Positions 15,701-24,512 of a stretch of 34,212 nt of DNA are shown here, in pieces; position 1 is the first letter of the stretch, and each line of letters opens with the position of its first letter. This DNA is from Candidatus Nanopelagicales bacterium. Its GTDB lineage: Bacteria; Actinomycetota; Actinomycetes; S36-B12. The notes under the pieces are model-generated. The model saw only the letters and a list, made by a program, of their open reading frames with translations. It had not been told where the DNA came from and searched no databases. Where the stretch lies: positions 1,841 to 36,052 of the forward strand of contig JALRGY010000005.1 of NCBI GenBank assembly GCA_023253325.1, read 5' to 3'. The position numbers were made by a program, and so were the translations under genes.

Positions 15701-16522
15701 ATGTGGAAGATGCGATCTCCATTCACACACAATTGGAAACATAAATGGACCATCGGGCTGATGCTCATTGTGGGGCTGACGATCACATCCTGTTCTAGCC
15801 AAGGCACGGATGCGACTGAGTTTTCTCTCGTATCACCAGGGGAGCTCACATGTGCGGTGGCGGAGGACTACCCGCCATTTAGTTTTTTGCAGGGGGATCA
15901 GCAGGTAGGTTTCGAAGTAGATCTCTGTGCTGAGATAGCTCAGAGATTGGACGTGGGATTTGTATTAGTTCCCACCGAATTCGTTGATCTCATTGATTCG
16001 GTGAACTCTGATCAGATCGACGTCATTCTTGGATCCATGACAGCGACAGATGCCCGGTCCCAGCTCATTGATTTTGGCAACACGTATTACCGCACCTCGG
16101 CTGACGTCTATGTGAAGTCGGACTCATCACTGTCCTCACCAGCAAACCTCGAAGGTGCGACCTTAGGCGTGAAAAAAGGAACCACATTTGCTGATGCAGC
16201 AGCAGCACTTCCAGGTGTGGGGCCGATCTCTGAATATGCTGAAAACCCTGAGGTAATCCAAGTACTGGCCGCAGGTGAGGTTGAAGCTATCTTCGTGTCC
16301 AGTCTGCTTGTGTCTTACTACAAGAGTTTGGGTCAGCTTGATGCACGAGGCCTTGGCGTTCAAGTGATGTCTGATTCAGCAGCTTCAGGGTTCAAGAAGG
16401 GCAACACCGAGTTGTTAAACGCTGTTAACTCCGCTATCACAGAAATCTCTGAGGATGGAACCTATGAGGTGTTGAGTCAAAAATGGTTTGGAATTCCTAA
16501 CGCGAATGAAACTGGCCAATGA
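15701..16522 (+). CDS. Orphan solute-binding lipoprotein (polar amino-acid ABC type)
   Basis: The 273-residue product has an N-terminal hydrophobic signal ending in a lipobox-like TITSC with Cys31, followed by a family-3 periplasmic binding domain. Typical segments are CAVAEDYPPFSFLQGDQQVGFEVDLCAEIAQRL, DVILGSMTATDAR and the C-terminal DGTYEVLSQKWFG. It probably binds a polar amino acid outside the membrane for uptake. No permease or ATPase gene is nearby, so it must share components or act as a sensor. ATG 15701 is my choice; an in-frame ATG at 15710 and upstream codons are possible, and none has a clear Shine-Dalgarno. A GCCCAG-GATG-CTGGGC hairpin (15678-15693) and an ACCGT/ACGGT repeat (15659-15674) lie just upstream. 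It splits fabD from fasR and is divergent from fabD. Confidence 0.85.
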   Translation: MWKMRSPFTHNWKHKWTIGLMLIVGLTITSCSSQGTDATEFSLVSPGELTCAVAEDYPPFSFLQGDQQVGFEVDLCAEIAQRLDVGFVLVPTEFVDLIDSVNSDQIDVILGSMTATDARSQLIDFGNTYYRTSADVYVKSDSSLSSPANLEGATLGVKKGTTFADAAAALPGVGPISEYAENPEVIQVLAAGEVEAIFVSSLLVSYYKSLGQLDARGLGVQVMSDSAASGFKKGNTELLNAVNSAITEISEDGTYEVLSQKWFGIPNANETGQ

Positions 16523-16531
16523 AATTGGCCA
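16513..16531. terminator. Inverted repeat between convergent SBP and fasR genes
   Basis: TGGCCAAT-GAA-ATTGGCCA is a perfect 8-bp inverted repeat that contains the stop codon of the binding-protein gene and ends 8 bp before the fasR stop. Its place between two convergent genes 16 bp apart suggests a shared terminator. Neither side has a strong T-run, so confidence is moderate. Confidence 0.5.
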
Positions 16532-16538
16532 TGGCCAT

Positions 16539-17684
16539 TTAGATGTGAGGCCCTAGGCCACACACCAACGCAATGTGTAGAGCAAAAGCTTCCCGTGAAT
16601 GTGTGGGGTCATATCCCGTGATTTGAGCAATGCGCTTAAGTCGGTAACGCACGGTATTGGGATGAACAAACAGAATTCGTCCTGTTGCTTCCAGCGAGTG
16701 CGAGTTATCGAAATATGCGGTCAAAGTTTCAATGAGAACTGATTCTTGTGCCAGGGGTTGGAAAATATTGTCGATCAGGTCCGCACGTGCAGCTTGCTCC
16801 CCAAGGATTGCTCGTTCGGGCAATAACTCGGAGATCGGAACAGGCCTGGTGGCTGTTGGCCATGAAGAAGCTGCATGAAAACCTGACACACATGCTCTAG
16901 CACTCGAACCAATTTCGTGGAGACCGCTAATGACATCTCCCACCACTACGGGACCCGGTCCAAAGTAGGGGGTCATGAGTCGGTGCGCATGGCCCGATTC
17001 CACGCCCGGGCCTCCGACGACGGTGATCATGACCGAGCCCTGAGTTCCAGTGAGTAGTTCTAATGCATGACCATGGGCGGCTCTGCGCATGACAGATAGC
17101 GAGGCTTCGGCGTCAATTTCAGGAGGCGCACCTGCCATAACGAGCGCTGCGCCAGTGCTCGACCAACCGAGTGCAGAGGCCTGGCTCAAAATCTCATTGC
17201 TGACGTCGTCACGGATAAGCGCGTCGATCACTAGAGCTTCAAGCCGAGCATCCCAGGCTCCGCGAGCTTCGGCTGCTCGCGCGTACACCTCGGCGGCTGA
17301 GAAAGCGATCTCTCGTGAGTAACGCAGGATCGCTTCACGGAGCGGTGCCCGATCGCCATCCAACGTGAAGTGTTCGATCGATTGCTCAACAACTGAGATC
17401 GTGGTTCGCACGAGATCAACGGTCTGTTCAAAAGTGATAGCGCGAGCCAGTTCGCGGGGAGCAGCACCAAAAACATTTGATGTCAATGCTGAGGTATCTT
17501 TTCCGTCGGCGAACCAATCGATGAATTCCTGGATACCGGCCTGAGCGACTTGGCCAACCCATGAGCGTTCCTGTGCGCCGAGTTCTCGGTACCAGGGGAG
17601 TGATCGTTCCATTTCGGCCGCGGCCGCTGTCACGAGTTCGCCGGTTGCGTGTGCGAGTTGTTGGGTGAGTTGCGAACTGCTCAT
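16539..17684 (-). CDS. fasR: PucR/CdaR-type regulator, FasR-like activator of fatty-acid synthesis
   Basis: The 381-residue product has the architecture of the PucR group. A long helical and GGDEF-like middle region is followed by a C-terminal helix-turn-helix of the HTH_30 type, with HPNTVRYRLKRIAQITGYDP at about residues 340-360. In Streptomyces the same type of protein encoded just upstream of fabD is FasR, an activator of the fab operon, and Rv2242 sits in the equivalent place in M. tuberculosis. The name here rests on that synteny. The ATG 17684 follows the MbfA-like gene by 15 bp, so it is probably read from the aceE operon. In this window a divergent binding-protein gene separates it from fabD, so its target operon starts about 1 kb downstream of its stop. 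Confidence 0.82.
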   Translation of the reverse strand: MSSSQLTQQLAHATGELVTAAAAEMERSLPWYRELGAQERSWVGQVAQAGIQEFIDWFADGKDTSALTSNVFGAAPRELARAITFEQTVDLVRTTISVVEQSIEHFTLDGDRAPLREAILRYSREIAFSAAEVYARAAEARGAWDARLEALVIDALIRDDVSNEILSQASALGWSSTGAALVMAGAPPEIDAEASLSVMRRAAHGHALELLTGTQGSVMITVVGGPGVESGHAHRLMTPYFGPGPVVVGDVISGLHEIGSSARACVSGFHAASSWPTATRPVPISELLPERAILGEQAARADLIDNIFQPLAQESVLIETLTAYFDNSHSLEATGRILFVHPNTVRYRLKRIAQITGYDPTHSREAFALHIALVCGLGPHI

Positions 17685-17699
17685 GACGTGTGACCAGGC

Positions 17700-18848
17700 C
17701 TAACCAATGTTGACGCCGATCACACTTCCCACGATGTAAGTGACACCCGCGGCCCCCACTCCCCAAAGAAGTTGGCGCATAGCGCTAAAAATGATTCCGC
17801 GGCCGGAGTATTTGCCCACGAGACCGCCGACCACGCAGAGAGAAATGACCGCGAGGGCAATGGCAGCGAAGAAGGCCACGGCTCCCGAAAAGAGTGCATA
17901 GGGAATAACTGCAACGCTGGCTCCAAGGGCGAAAGCGAGGAAACTTGAAATAGCTACCTTTATGGGGTTACCGAGTTCATTGGGATCAAGCCCAAGTTCC
18001 TCTCGGGCTAGGGTTTCGAGAGCCGTTTTCGGGTCAGACATAATCTTCCGTGAAACGTCGCGTGCTTGTTCCTTGCTGAGTCCTTTTGCTCGGTATATCA
18101 GTTCAAGTTCTTTTGCTTCTTCTTCGGGTTTGTCCCGCAACTCTTGGGCTTCCATTTCGATCTCCCGGCGGAATAGGTCCCGTTGACTGGCAACGCTGAC
18201 GTACTCACCTGCCGCCATGGAGAATGCGCCGGCGAGGAGCCCGGCGAGCCCGGCAAAAAGTACGGTGCTGTTATCCAGTGACCCAGCAAGGCTGGCACCG
18301 GCGAAACCCATGACTAATGCGGTGTTTGAAACAAGGCCATCAGAGACGCCGAAGATCGCAGCTCTGACTGAACCTGACTTGTCCACTTTGTGCCACTGCT
18401 CGGTGCTACTGCGATCTGCGGTGCGCGTGACTCCTGCCATGGGGTTCGGCGTCCCCTGCATCATTTTGCGAAAGACTTCCGCATGTTCGCGTTCGTCCTC
18501 CGACATGGTGGAGAGTGCTTCCGGTTCGTCGTCGTACATGCCAGCGTCGGCGCCTTCGTTTTCTTCCAACTGACCCAGAACAGTGTTTAGTCCGGCTGCT
18601 TTGGCGCGGGCAACCATGGCTGCGTCGTTGGGGTCGAGGGCTGTTGGTGCGGGCGGAATATCAACGCCGTACTCGGTGAGCTTCTCAATCCAGTGGGCCG
18701 CATGGCGATCCTCGATCTCTGCGAGTTCGATTAAGGCCTCTTTGCGCTCACCCGTTGTAGTTTCCGCCAGGGACCGGTACAACAAAGACGCGTTGCGTTC
18801 TGCGTTGAGGTAGCGCAGGAACCGCTTGGGGTCGTTCTTCATGCTCAC
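17700..18848 (-). CDS. MbfA-like ferritin-like/VIT1 membrane protein (iron transport)
   Basis: The 382-residue product joins an N-terminal ferritin-like (erythrin) four-helix domain (about residues 1-140; [45 protein letters not shown] carry the Glu and His ligands) to a C-terminal VIT1/CCC1 membrane domain. The latter is seen in [23 protein letters not shown] and [21 protein letters not shown], with five or so membrane helices in all. MbfA proteins of this layout export iron in alpha-proteobacteria; the VIT part is known to move Fe2+ or Mn2+. The GTG start overlaps the aceE stop as GTGA, so it is translationally coupled to pyruvate dehydrogenase, an unusual partner. fasR follows after 15 bp. 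Confidence 0.88.
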   Translation of the reverse strand: MSMKNDPKRFLRYLNAERNASLLYRSLAETTTGERKEALIELAEIEDRHAAHWIEKLTEYGVDIPPAPTALDPNDAAMVARAKAAGLNTVLGQLEENEGADAGMYDDEPEALSTMSEDEREHAEVFRKMMQGTPNPMAGVTRTADRSSTEQWHKVDKSGSVRAAIFGVSDGLVSNTALVMGFAGASLAGSLDNSTVLFAGLAGLLAGAFSMAAGEYVSVASQRDLFRREIEMEAQELRDKPEEEAKELELIYRAKGLSKEQARDVSRKIMSDPKTALETLAREELGLDPNELGNPIKVAISSFLAFALGASVAVIPYALFSGAVAFFAAIALAVISLCVVGGLVGKYSGRGIIFSAMRQLLWGVGAAGVTYIVGSVIGVNIG

Positions 18849-21652
18849 CCAGAACCTTCGGTGTTGCCCGCATCGGCTGCAGCTGGATCATGTAATTGAT
18901 ATCGCTCAATGGCTTGGCGCACCAGGTCAGAATCCACCTGACCAGCCTCTGCCAGGCAAGACAGTGTCTGAACCGCGATGGACTCGGCATCGACCAGGAA
19001 GTGTCGTCGCAGTGCCCCTCGAGTGTCAGACATGCCCCAGCCGTCGGTGCCCAAAGACGCAAATGGGGCATTGACCCAGGGTCGAATCTGGTCTTGGACT
19101 GTTCGCATGTAGTCCGAGACGGCGATGACAGGTCCCTCGCGCCCTTCGAGTCTCTCGGTGACATAAGCGGTGCGTCGATCCTCCTGCGGGTACAAGAAGT
19201 TGTGACGATCGACGGCAAGGCCGTCTCGGCGGAGCTCATTCCACGATGTCACGGACCAGATATCGGCAACAATTCCCCAGTCATCACGCAAAAGTTCCTG
19301 GGCCTTGAGGGCCCACGGAACGGCAACGCCACTGGCCAAGATCTGAGCCTTGAGTCCAGGTCCGTGACCCTCGTTGAGCAAGTACATTCCGCGGAGAATT
19401 CCGTCCACATCAACATTGTCAGGCTGTGCAGGTTGAATGTAAGGCTCGTTGTAGATGGTCAGGTAGTAGTAGACATTTTCCGAGTCCTCGCCATACATGC
19501 GACGCAAGCCGTCTTTGACAATATGGCCGAGTTCGTATCCGTAGGCAGGGTCGTAGGAAACGACCGCGGGGTTTGTGCTCGCGAGAAGTATGGAGTGACC
19601 ATCCTCATGTTGCAGCCCTTCACCGTTGAGTGTTGTGCGGCCTGCTGTCGCACCAAGGACAAAGCCGCGAACCATTTGGTCACCAGCCGCCCAGAATGCA
19701 TCTCCCGTTCTTTGGAAGCCAAACATGGAGTAGAAGATGTAAATGGGAATCATTGGTTCATTGTGTGTTGAGTAGGAGGATCCAACGGCGGTGAATGAGG
19801 CAACGGAACCAGCTTCATTGATGCCCTCATGGAGGATCTGACCTGTTTCTGATTCCTTGTAGGAGAGCATCAGTTCACGGTCAACCGAGGTGTATTGCTG
19901 ACCATGTGGTGAGTAGATCTTGAGTGTTGGAAAGAGTGAATCCATGCCAAAGGTTCGAGCTTCATCAGGGATGATCGGCACAATTCGGTGCCCAATGTTT
20001 TCGTCCTTGACCAGGTCCTTGAGCAAGCGGACAAAGGCCATGGTCGTTGCAACGGATTGGTTGCCTGACCCGCGATTCACTGCGTCGTAGACCTTGTCGC
20101 CGGGAAGCACGAGGGGCGTGGACTTTTCTTGGCGCTCGGGCATTGAGCCGCCCAGAGCCCGTCGACGTTCCATCATGTACGCGAGGTTTTCGTCCTCGAG
20201 TCCAGGGTTGTAGTAAGGGGGTAGATAGGGATCCTTATCCAACTCGGCATCGGAGATAGGGATGTGCAGGCGGTCCCTGAATTCCTTGAGATCCTCCAGG
20301 GATAGCTTTTTCATTTGGTGTGTTGAATTTCGCGCCTCAAAACTCGAGCCCAAAGTCCAGCCCTTGATTGTCTTGGCCAAAATCAAAGTTGGTTGACCCT
20401 TTGTTTCGGTCGCGGCTTTGTAGGCGGCATACATCTTGCGGTAATCGTGACCGCCACGAGAAAGGCTCCAGATGTCGTCATCGCTCCAGCTTTCAACGAG
20501 TTTCGCTGTCCGTGGATCTCTCCCAAAGAAGTGCTCGCGAATAAATGCGCCATCTTCTGCTTTATAAGTCTGAAAGTCACCATCGTGCGTGGTGTTCATG
20601 AGATTGACCAATGCACCGTCACGGTCAGCGGCGAGAAGTTCATCCCACTGGCGACCCCAAATCACCTTGATGACATTCCACCCGGCTCCACGGAATAGAG
20701 ATTCAAGTTCTTGAATTACTTTGCCGTTTCCACGGACAGGGCCATCGAGACGCTGAAGGTTTGCATTCACCACGAAGATCAAATTGTCGAGCTCCTCGCG
20801 AGCGGCGAGGCCAATCGCGCCTACGGCATCAACCTCATCCATTTCACCGTCGCCGAGAAAAGCCCATACCTTTTGGCTGGAAGTGTCCTTGATCCCGCGA
20901 TTGTGCAGGTACTTGTTGAATCGGGCTTGGTAAATCGCGTTGAGTGGCCCAATGCCCATGCTCACGGTGGGGAACTGCCAAAACCACGACATCAATCTTG
21001 GGTGCGGGTAGGAGGGAAGCCCGCCGGCGCGGTGGGACAACTCCTGACGGAACCCATCCATTTGTGCTTCAGTCAGCCGGCCCTCGACAAATGCACGGGC
21101 ATAGATCCCGGGGGAAGCGTGTCCTTGGAAAAAGATCTGGTCCGCGCCACCCGGATGGTTCGGGCCTTTGAAAAAGTGGTTGAAGCCAACTTCGTAGAGA
21201 GTCGCAGAACTGGCATAGGTGGAAATGTGCCCACCCACAGAAATGCCAGGACGCTGAGCGCGGTGCACCATGATGGCCGCATTCCAACGAATCATTGCCC
21301 GAATGCGGCGCTCGACAAATTCATCGCCAGGGAAAAAGGGCTCGCGATCAGGGGAAATCGAGTTGATGTAATCGGTGCTGCGCAAACTGGGGACTCCGAC
21401 ATTTTGTTCGGCAGCGCGACGCAAGAGCGAAAGCATGAGATACCGAGCTCGGTAGTTGCCACCCGCCTGCACCATGTCGTCGAATGATTCAAGCCATTCT
21501 TGGGTCTCCGATGGATCCACATCAACATATTGAGTGGGCAAGCCACCTGCCATTGCATTCCCTCGAGGGTCAGCCACAGTCGCTACCTTTCGCCTGTCAC
21601 AAACGGGATCGCCGTTGGTGAGCATGTCGCTTTGTAAGTGGGTTCTTTCCAT
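18845..21652 (-). CDS. aceE: Pyruvate dehydrogenase E1 component, homodimeric type
   Basis: The 935-residue product is the single-chain E1 enzyme that decarboxylates pyruvate with thiamine diphosphate and reductively acetylates the lipoyl arm of E2. The N-terminal TPP domain has [24 protein letters not shown] and the cofactor motif [32 protein letters not shown] (positions roughly 270-300), and the C-terminal part has [15 protein letters not shown] and the transketolase C-domain. Two starts are plausible: ATG 21652 with AAGGA 6 nt upstream, or ATG 21553 with GAGGG 6 nt upstream, which would begin MAGGLPTQ and fits the family N-terminus better. Its thiamine cofactor would be supplied by the thiamine transporter at 23874-27198. 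It is the first gene of an aceE-mbfA-fasR series and divergent from DUF3052. Confidence 0.96.
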   Translation of the reverse strand: MERTHLQSDMLTNGDPVCDRRKVATVADPRGNAMAGGLPTQYVDVDPSETQEWLESFDDMVQAGGNYRARYLMLSLLRRAAEQNVGVPSLRSTDYINSISPDREPFFPGDEFVERRIRAMIRWNAAIMVHRAQRPGISVGGHISTYASSATLYEVGFNHFFKGPNHPGGADQIFFQGHASPGIYARAFVEGRLTEAQMDGFRQELSHRAGGLPSYPHPRLMSWFWQFPTVSMGIGPLNAIYQARFNKYLHNRGIKDTSSQKVWAFLGDGEMDEVDAVGAIGLAAREELDNLIFVVNANLQRLDGPVRGNGKVIQELESLFRGAGWNVIKVIWGRQWDELLAADRDGALVNLMNTTHDGDFQTYKAEDGAFIREHFFGRDPRTAKLVESWSDDDIWSLSRGGHDYRKMYAAYKAATETKGQPTLILAKTIKGWTLGSSFEARNSTHQMKKLSLEDLKEFRDRLHIPISDAELDKDPYLPPYYNPGLEDENLAYMMERRRALGGSMPERQEKSTPLVLPGDKVYDAVNRGSGNQSVATTMAFVRLLKDLVKDENIGHRIVPIIPDEARTFGMDSLFPTLKIYSPHGQQYTSVDRELMLSYKESETGQILHEGINEAGSVASFTAVGSSYSTHNEPMIPIYIFYSMFGFQRTGDAFWAAGDQMVRGFVLGATAGRTTLNGEGLQHEDGHSILLASTNPAVVSYDPAYGYELGHIVKDGLRRMYGEDSENVYYYLTIYNEPYIQPAQPDNVDVDGILRGMYLLNEGHGPGLKAQILASGVAVPWALKAQELLRDDWGIVADIWSVTSWNELRRDGLAVDRHNFLYPQEDRRTAYVTERLEGREGPVIAVSDYMRTVQDQIRPWVNAPFASLGTDGWGMSDTRGALRRHFLVDAESIAVQTLSCLAEAGQVDSDLVRQAIERYQLHDPAAADAGNTEGSG

Positions 21653-21830
21653 TTCCTATCCTTGCGCATGTGGAGTCCGGTGTCACATTCGCCCACAGGG
21701 AAAAGTCGCTTGGCGGGCATTTTGGGTCAGTTCGGCGGAAGTGCTTGCCAAATGACCAACTTTTGGATGGACTAGTGCCCGAGGGTGCGGCAGGTGGTCG
21801 TGCCAAGCGGGGAATGATCAAAGGAGTGGC

Positions 21831-22256
21831 GTGAGCGCCTCAGCGCAACCAAGTGAAGGAACGCAGCGGGCTGTGCGGCTGGCTCTTGAGACGGGCCAGA
21901 TTGTTCAAGAGATCGGTTATGACCAGGACTGCGACGACGACCTGCGTCAGGGAGTCGTCGAAATCACCGGATCGGACATGGTGGACATCGATTTTGATGA
22001 GGTCGTGGATGCCGCACTGCTCTGGTACCGCGAGGACGACGGTGACTTGACCGATGCATTGGTCGATTCCATTATTTCCCTCGCTGACCAAGGTGTCGTG
22101 TGGCTGCTGACCCCCAAGCCTGGTCGCGATGGCCACGTTGAGCCCGAAGACATCACCGAGGCCGCGCAGACTGCGGGTCTGCGTCAAACGAGCACGATCA
22201 GCGCCGGAACCAACTGGCAAGGAACTCGATTGGTGGCACCGAAAGCCAAGCGGTAG
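21831..22256 (+). CDS. DUF3052 family protein
   Basis: A 141-residue acidic soluble protein of the actinobacterial DUF3052 family, recognised by [16 protein letters not shown], the [31 protein letters not shown] block and [16 protein letters not shown]. Function is unknown to me. GTG 21831 has AGGAG 4 nt upstream. It is divergent from aceE and is followed by ahpE after 10 bp, the same trio as Rv2241/Rv2239c/Rv2238c in M. tuberculosis as I remember it. The conserved neighbourhood suggests a shared role with the peroxiredoxin or with pyruvate dehydrogenase. Confidence 0.9.
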   Translation: MSASAQPSEGTQRAVRLALETGQIVQEIGYDQDCDDDLRQGVVEITGSDMVDIDFDEVVDAALLWYREDDGDLTDALVDSIISLADQGVVWLLTPKPGRDGHVEPEDITEAAQTAGLRQTSTISAGTNWQGTRLVAPKAKR

Positions 22257-22266
22257 CCTTCGCCAC

Positions 22267-22728
22267 ATGTCGATACCTGTTGGAGAATTAGCCCCTGATT
22301 TCACCCTGGCAAATCAATACGGTGAAACCGTCACTCTCTCGGATTTCCGAGGGAAAAAGAATGTGGTCATCATGTTCTATCCATTTGCTTTCACTGGAAT
22401 TTGCACCGGAGAATTGTGCACGATCCGGGACCGAAAGACAGACTTCATTAACGATGAAACTGAAGTCCTGAGCATCTCATGCGATCCAACACCCTCGCTG
22501 AAAGTGTTCTCCGAGCAGGAGAACCTGACCCACAACCTGCTCAGCGATTTCTACCCCCACGGTGCGGTGTCGCAGGCCTATGGCGCATTCCTCGAAGACA
22601 AAGGCTTTGCAACACGTGCGGCTTACGTCATCGATAAAGAAGGCGTCGTTCGTTGGGCCGTTGTGAACGGACCGGGCGAGGCTCGCAATGCAGATGAATA
22701 CGTCGCTGCATTAGCAGATTTGGCTTAA
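22267..22728 (+). CDS. ahpE: AhpE-type peroxiredoxin
   Basis: The 153-residue thioredoxin-fold peroxiredoxin reduces hydrogen peroxide and organic peroxides through its peroxidatic Cys46 in [14 protein letters not shown]. Length equals that of M. tuberculosis AhpE, and the N-terminal [16 protein letters not shown] block matches. Mycobacterial AhpE is a one-Cys enzyme, while here a second cysteine, Cys51, sits five residues after the first, the spacing used by the resolving cysteine of PrxQ/BCP. ATG 22267 begins at the conserved N-terminus; no clear ribosome site is seen, so coupling to DUF3052 is likely. Its 3' end overlaps the convergent FUSC gene by 4 bp. Confidence 0.93.
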   Translation: MSIPVGELAPDFTLANQYGETVTLSDFRGKKNVVIMFYPFAFTGICTGELCTIRDRKTDFINDETEVLSISCDPTPSLKVFSEQENLTHNLLSDFYPHGAVSQAYGAFLEDKGFATRAAYVIDKEGVVRWAVVNGPGEARNADEYVAALADLA

Positions 22729-23828
22729 TCGGTTCGCGGAGGTTTTTCCGCATCGGTGACTTCGAGTGTCGTTGTAACAGGTGCGGTGTGCGGGTCCTCC
22801 CACGTTGATGCTCGATTAATCTGATTGACATGGGACACAATTCCGCCGATAAGTGCGATTTGCGCTGTCATGTCTGCACCGCGCACCGCCTGATGCGCCG
22901 CCGTCACCCCAATGCTTTCAGTGGGATCGTCTGTTGCCATATTGTCCGCGGCCATTTCAATCAGGTCAGCCAGTGGCGACAATGCGGCAGCAGGAATTTG
23001 AGTTGTCGAGCTACTGCGGGTTGCAGTGCGCAGGTCATTCGCAATATTGAGTACGCGAGCGCTCATGACTTGATTGGCCTGTAGCAACTCCTTGAGTTGC
23101 GCCATGTCAGAGCTGTGAATACGCGGACTCCATTTGGAATGTTTGGAAAGATCTTCGTATTGAGCGGCTAACCCCAAGACCTGGTTGCGCAATTCAACCG
23201 CCTGATCGCTCCAGTTCTGGGTGGTCTCACGCGAGGGATTATCTCGCAGGTCGCGGGCAATCTTGGCAAGCAAAGTTGACAAATTGACCTGCACTCGAGC
23301 TAGACCTGCTGCCAGTTTTTGGGTATCTCTCGTTGGTGATGCAAGGAATGAAGCAACGAGGGCGAACAGTGCACCGATCATGACACCCGTGAATCGCTCC
23401 AAGGCCAACTCTGTTGTGAGGTGACTGCCCACCACCAAGATGACTGTGACTGCAAGGCTTGCTGCAACAGCGGGGGACTCATCTGGATTGGAATATTGCA
23501 TCAGGCGGGCCATGATGAAACTCAAGGCAACAAGCAGAAGTATGACAATGGCGCCCGATCCAATGAATGAGACGATCACAAGTGCAACAGCAGCACCGAC
23601 AAGGGCGCCCAATAATTGGATGAAGGTCTCTTTTGCGGCATGGTGAAATGTGACCCGCGTTGCAATCACTGCAGTAATCGCAGCGGGCACAGGTGAGGCA
23701 TAAGGAATTGCATCCGAGACTAAGTAGGCTGCGAATGCAGCAAGTGAAGTGAGGACGGCAAGGCGGGTATAGGTCGTTGGTTTAAAGCTTTTGAGCCGAG
23801 CCACTCGGGCGCCGTCGGGGATACTCAC
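22725..23828 (-). CDS. FUSC-like / aromatic-acid-exporter-type membrane protein
   Basis: From GTG 23828 the product is 367 residues. It has about six hydrophobic segments in the first 170 residues ([19 protein letters not shown], then several Ala/Val-rich helices) followed by a long soluble helical region with coiled-coil character. The layout and the [23 protein letters not shown] segment match the fusaric-acid-resistance (FUSC) and aromatic-acid-exporter superfamily, so it may export small organic acids. The open frame extends 11 codons upstream, but those residues are not membrane-like or conserved. It is followed by the gap to ahpE with a 4-bp convergent overlap, and precedes no obvious partner. 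The substrate is unknown. Confidence 0.72.
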   Translation of the reverse strand: MSIPDGARVARLKSFKPTTYTRLAVLTSLAAFAAYLVSDAIPYASPVPAAITAVIATRVTFHHAAKETFIQLLGALVGAAVALVIVSFIGSGAIVILLLVALSFIMARLMQYSNPDESPAVAASLAVTVILVVGSHLTTELALERFTGVMIGALFALVASFLASPTRDTQKLAAGLARVQVNLSTLLAKIARDLRDNPSRETTQNWSDQAVELRNQVLGLAAQYEDLSKHSKWSPRIHSSDMAQLKELLQANQVMSARVLNIANDLRTATRSSSTTQIPAAALSPLADLIEMAADNMATDDPTESIGVTAAHQAVRGADMTAQIALIGGIVSHVNQINRASTWEDPHTAPVTTTLEVTDAEKPPRTD

Positions 23829-23873
23829 GTGATCAGTATCGCAAATGCCGAATTGCGCCACCTTGTTTCTGGT

Positions 23874-24512
23874 CTATTTCTGCATTCGCATCATTCGGGT
23901 TGCCACGAGTTCGGCTTCCTGTTCGTCATGTGTAACGTGAATTGCTGGGATTCCTTGAGATCTGACGAGCCCTGAGACCTCCGTCGCTAGTCGAATCCGC
24001 GTGGTGGAGTCGAGTGCACTAAACGGTTCATCAAAAAGGAGTACTTCGGGCTTGGGAGCTACCGCCCGCGCTAAAGCGACCCTTCCTGCTTGTCCACCGG
24101 AGAGTTCCCAAGTGCGGTTATTTCGCACGTGTGTCAGACCCACCCACTCGAGTAGTTCGGTTGCTCGAGTGCGTGCGGTTTCCCGATCAACGTTGTGTGC
24201 ACGCAACCCATAGGCGATGTTGTCAATGAGTGACAGGTGGGGGAAGAGAAGTGGGTCTTGAAAGACCAAGCCGAAATTCCTTTTGTGAATGGGAAGCCCG
24301 TTCACCCGCACGCTATTGAGCAAGATGTCACCGCTCAATGCCGAAGTAATGCCAGCGATCGTGGCTAATAATGTCGACTTCCCGCATCCGCTGGGGCCAA
24401 GGATAGCCAAAGTTTCACCAGGAGTTACCGTGAAATTAAACGGTTCGTGGAGGGGTTGTGAATCTGAATACCCGATCACCAAATTCGATGTACTGAGTCC
24501 TGTAGTTGTCAT
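23874..24512 (-). CDS. thiQ: Thiamine ABC transporter ATP-binding subunit
   Basis: The 212-residue ATPase has Walker A GPSGCGKST (about residues 39-47), the Q-loop in VFQDPLLF, the signature LSGGQAGRVALARA, Walker B VLLFDEPFSALD and the switch histidine in IHVTHDEQEA. It energises the fused permease encoded upstream, with which it overlaps by 4 bp (ATGA). It is the last gene of a three-gene leftward operon whose leader is a TPP riboswitch, so thiamine is the probable substrate. Its length is typical of ThiQ, shorter than the sugar and iron importers that carry a C-terminal regulatory domain. Confidence 0.88.
   Translation of the reverse strand: MTTTGLSTSNLVIGYSDSQPLHEPFNFTVTPGETLAILGPSGCGKSTLLATIAGITSALSGDILLNSVRVNGLPIHKRNFGLVFQDPLLFPHLSLIDNIAYGLRAHNVDRETARTRATELLEWVGLTHVRNNRTWELSGGQAGRVALARAVAPKPEVLLFDEPFSALDSTTRIRLATEVSGLVRSQGIPAIHVTHDEQEAELVATRMMRMQK

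Noticed and set aside
15542..15802. Longer FabD start at 15802
   Set aside because: The extra 87 residues overlap the divergent lipoprotein gene and are unlike any FabD N-terminus; GTG 15541 has a good Shine-Dalgarno.
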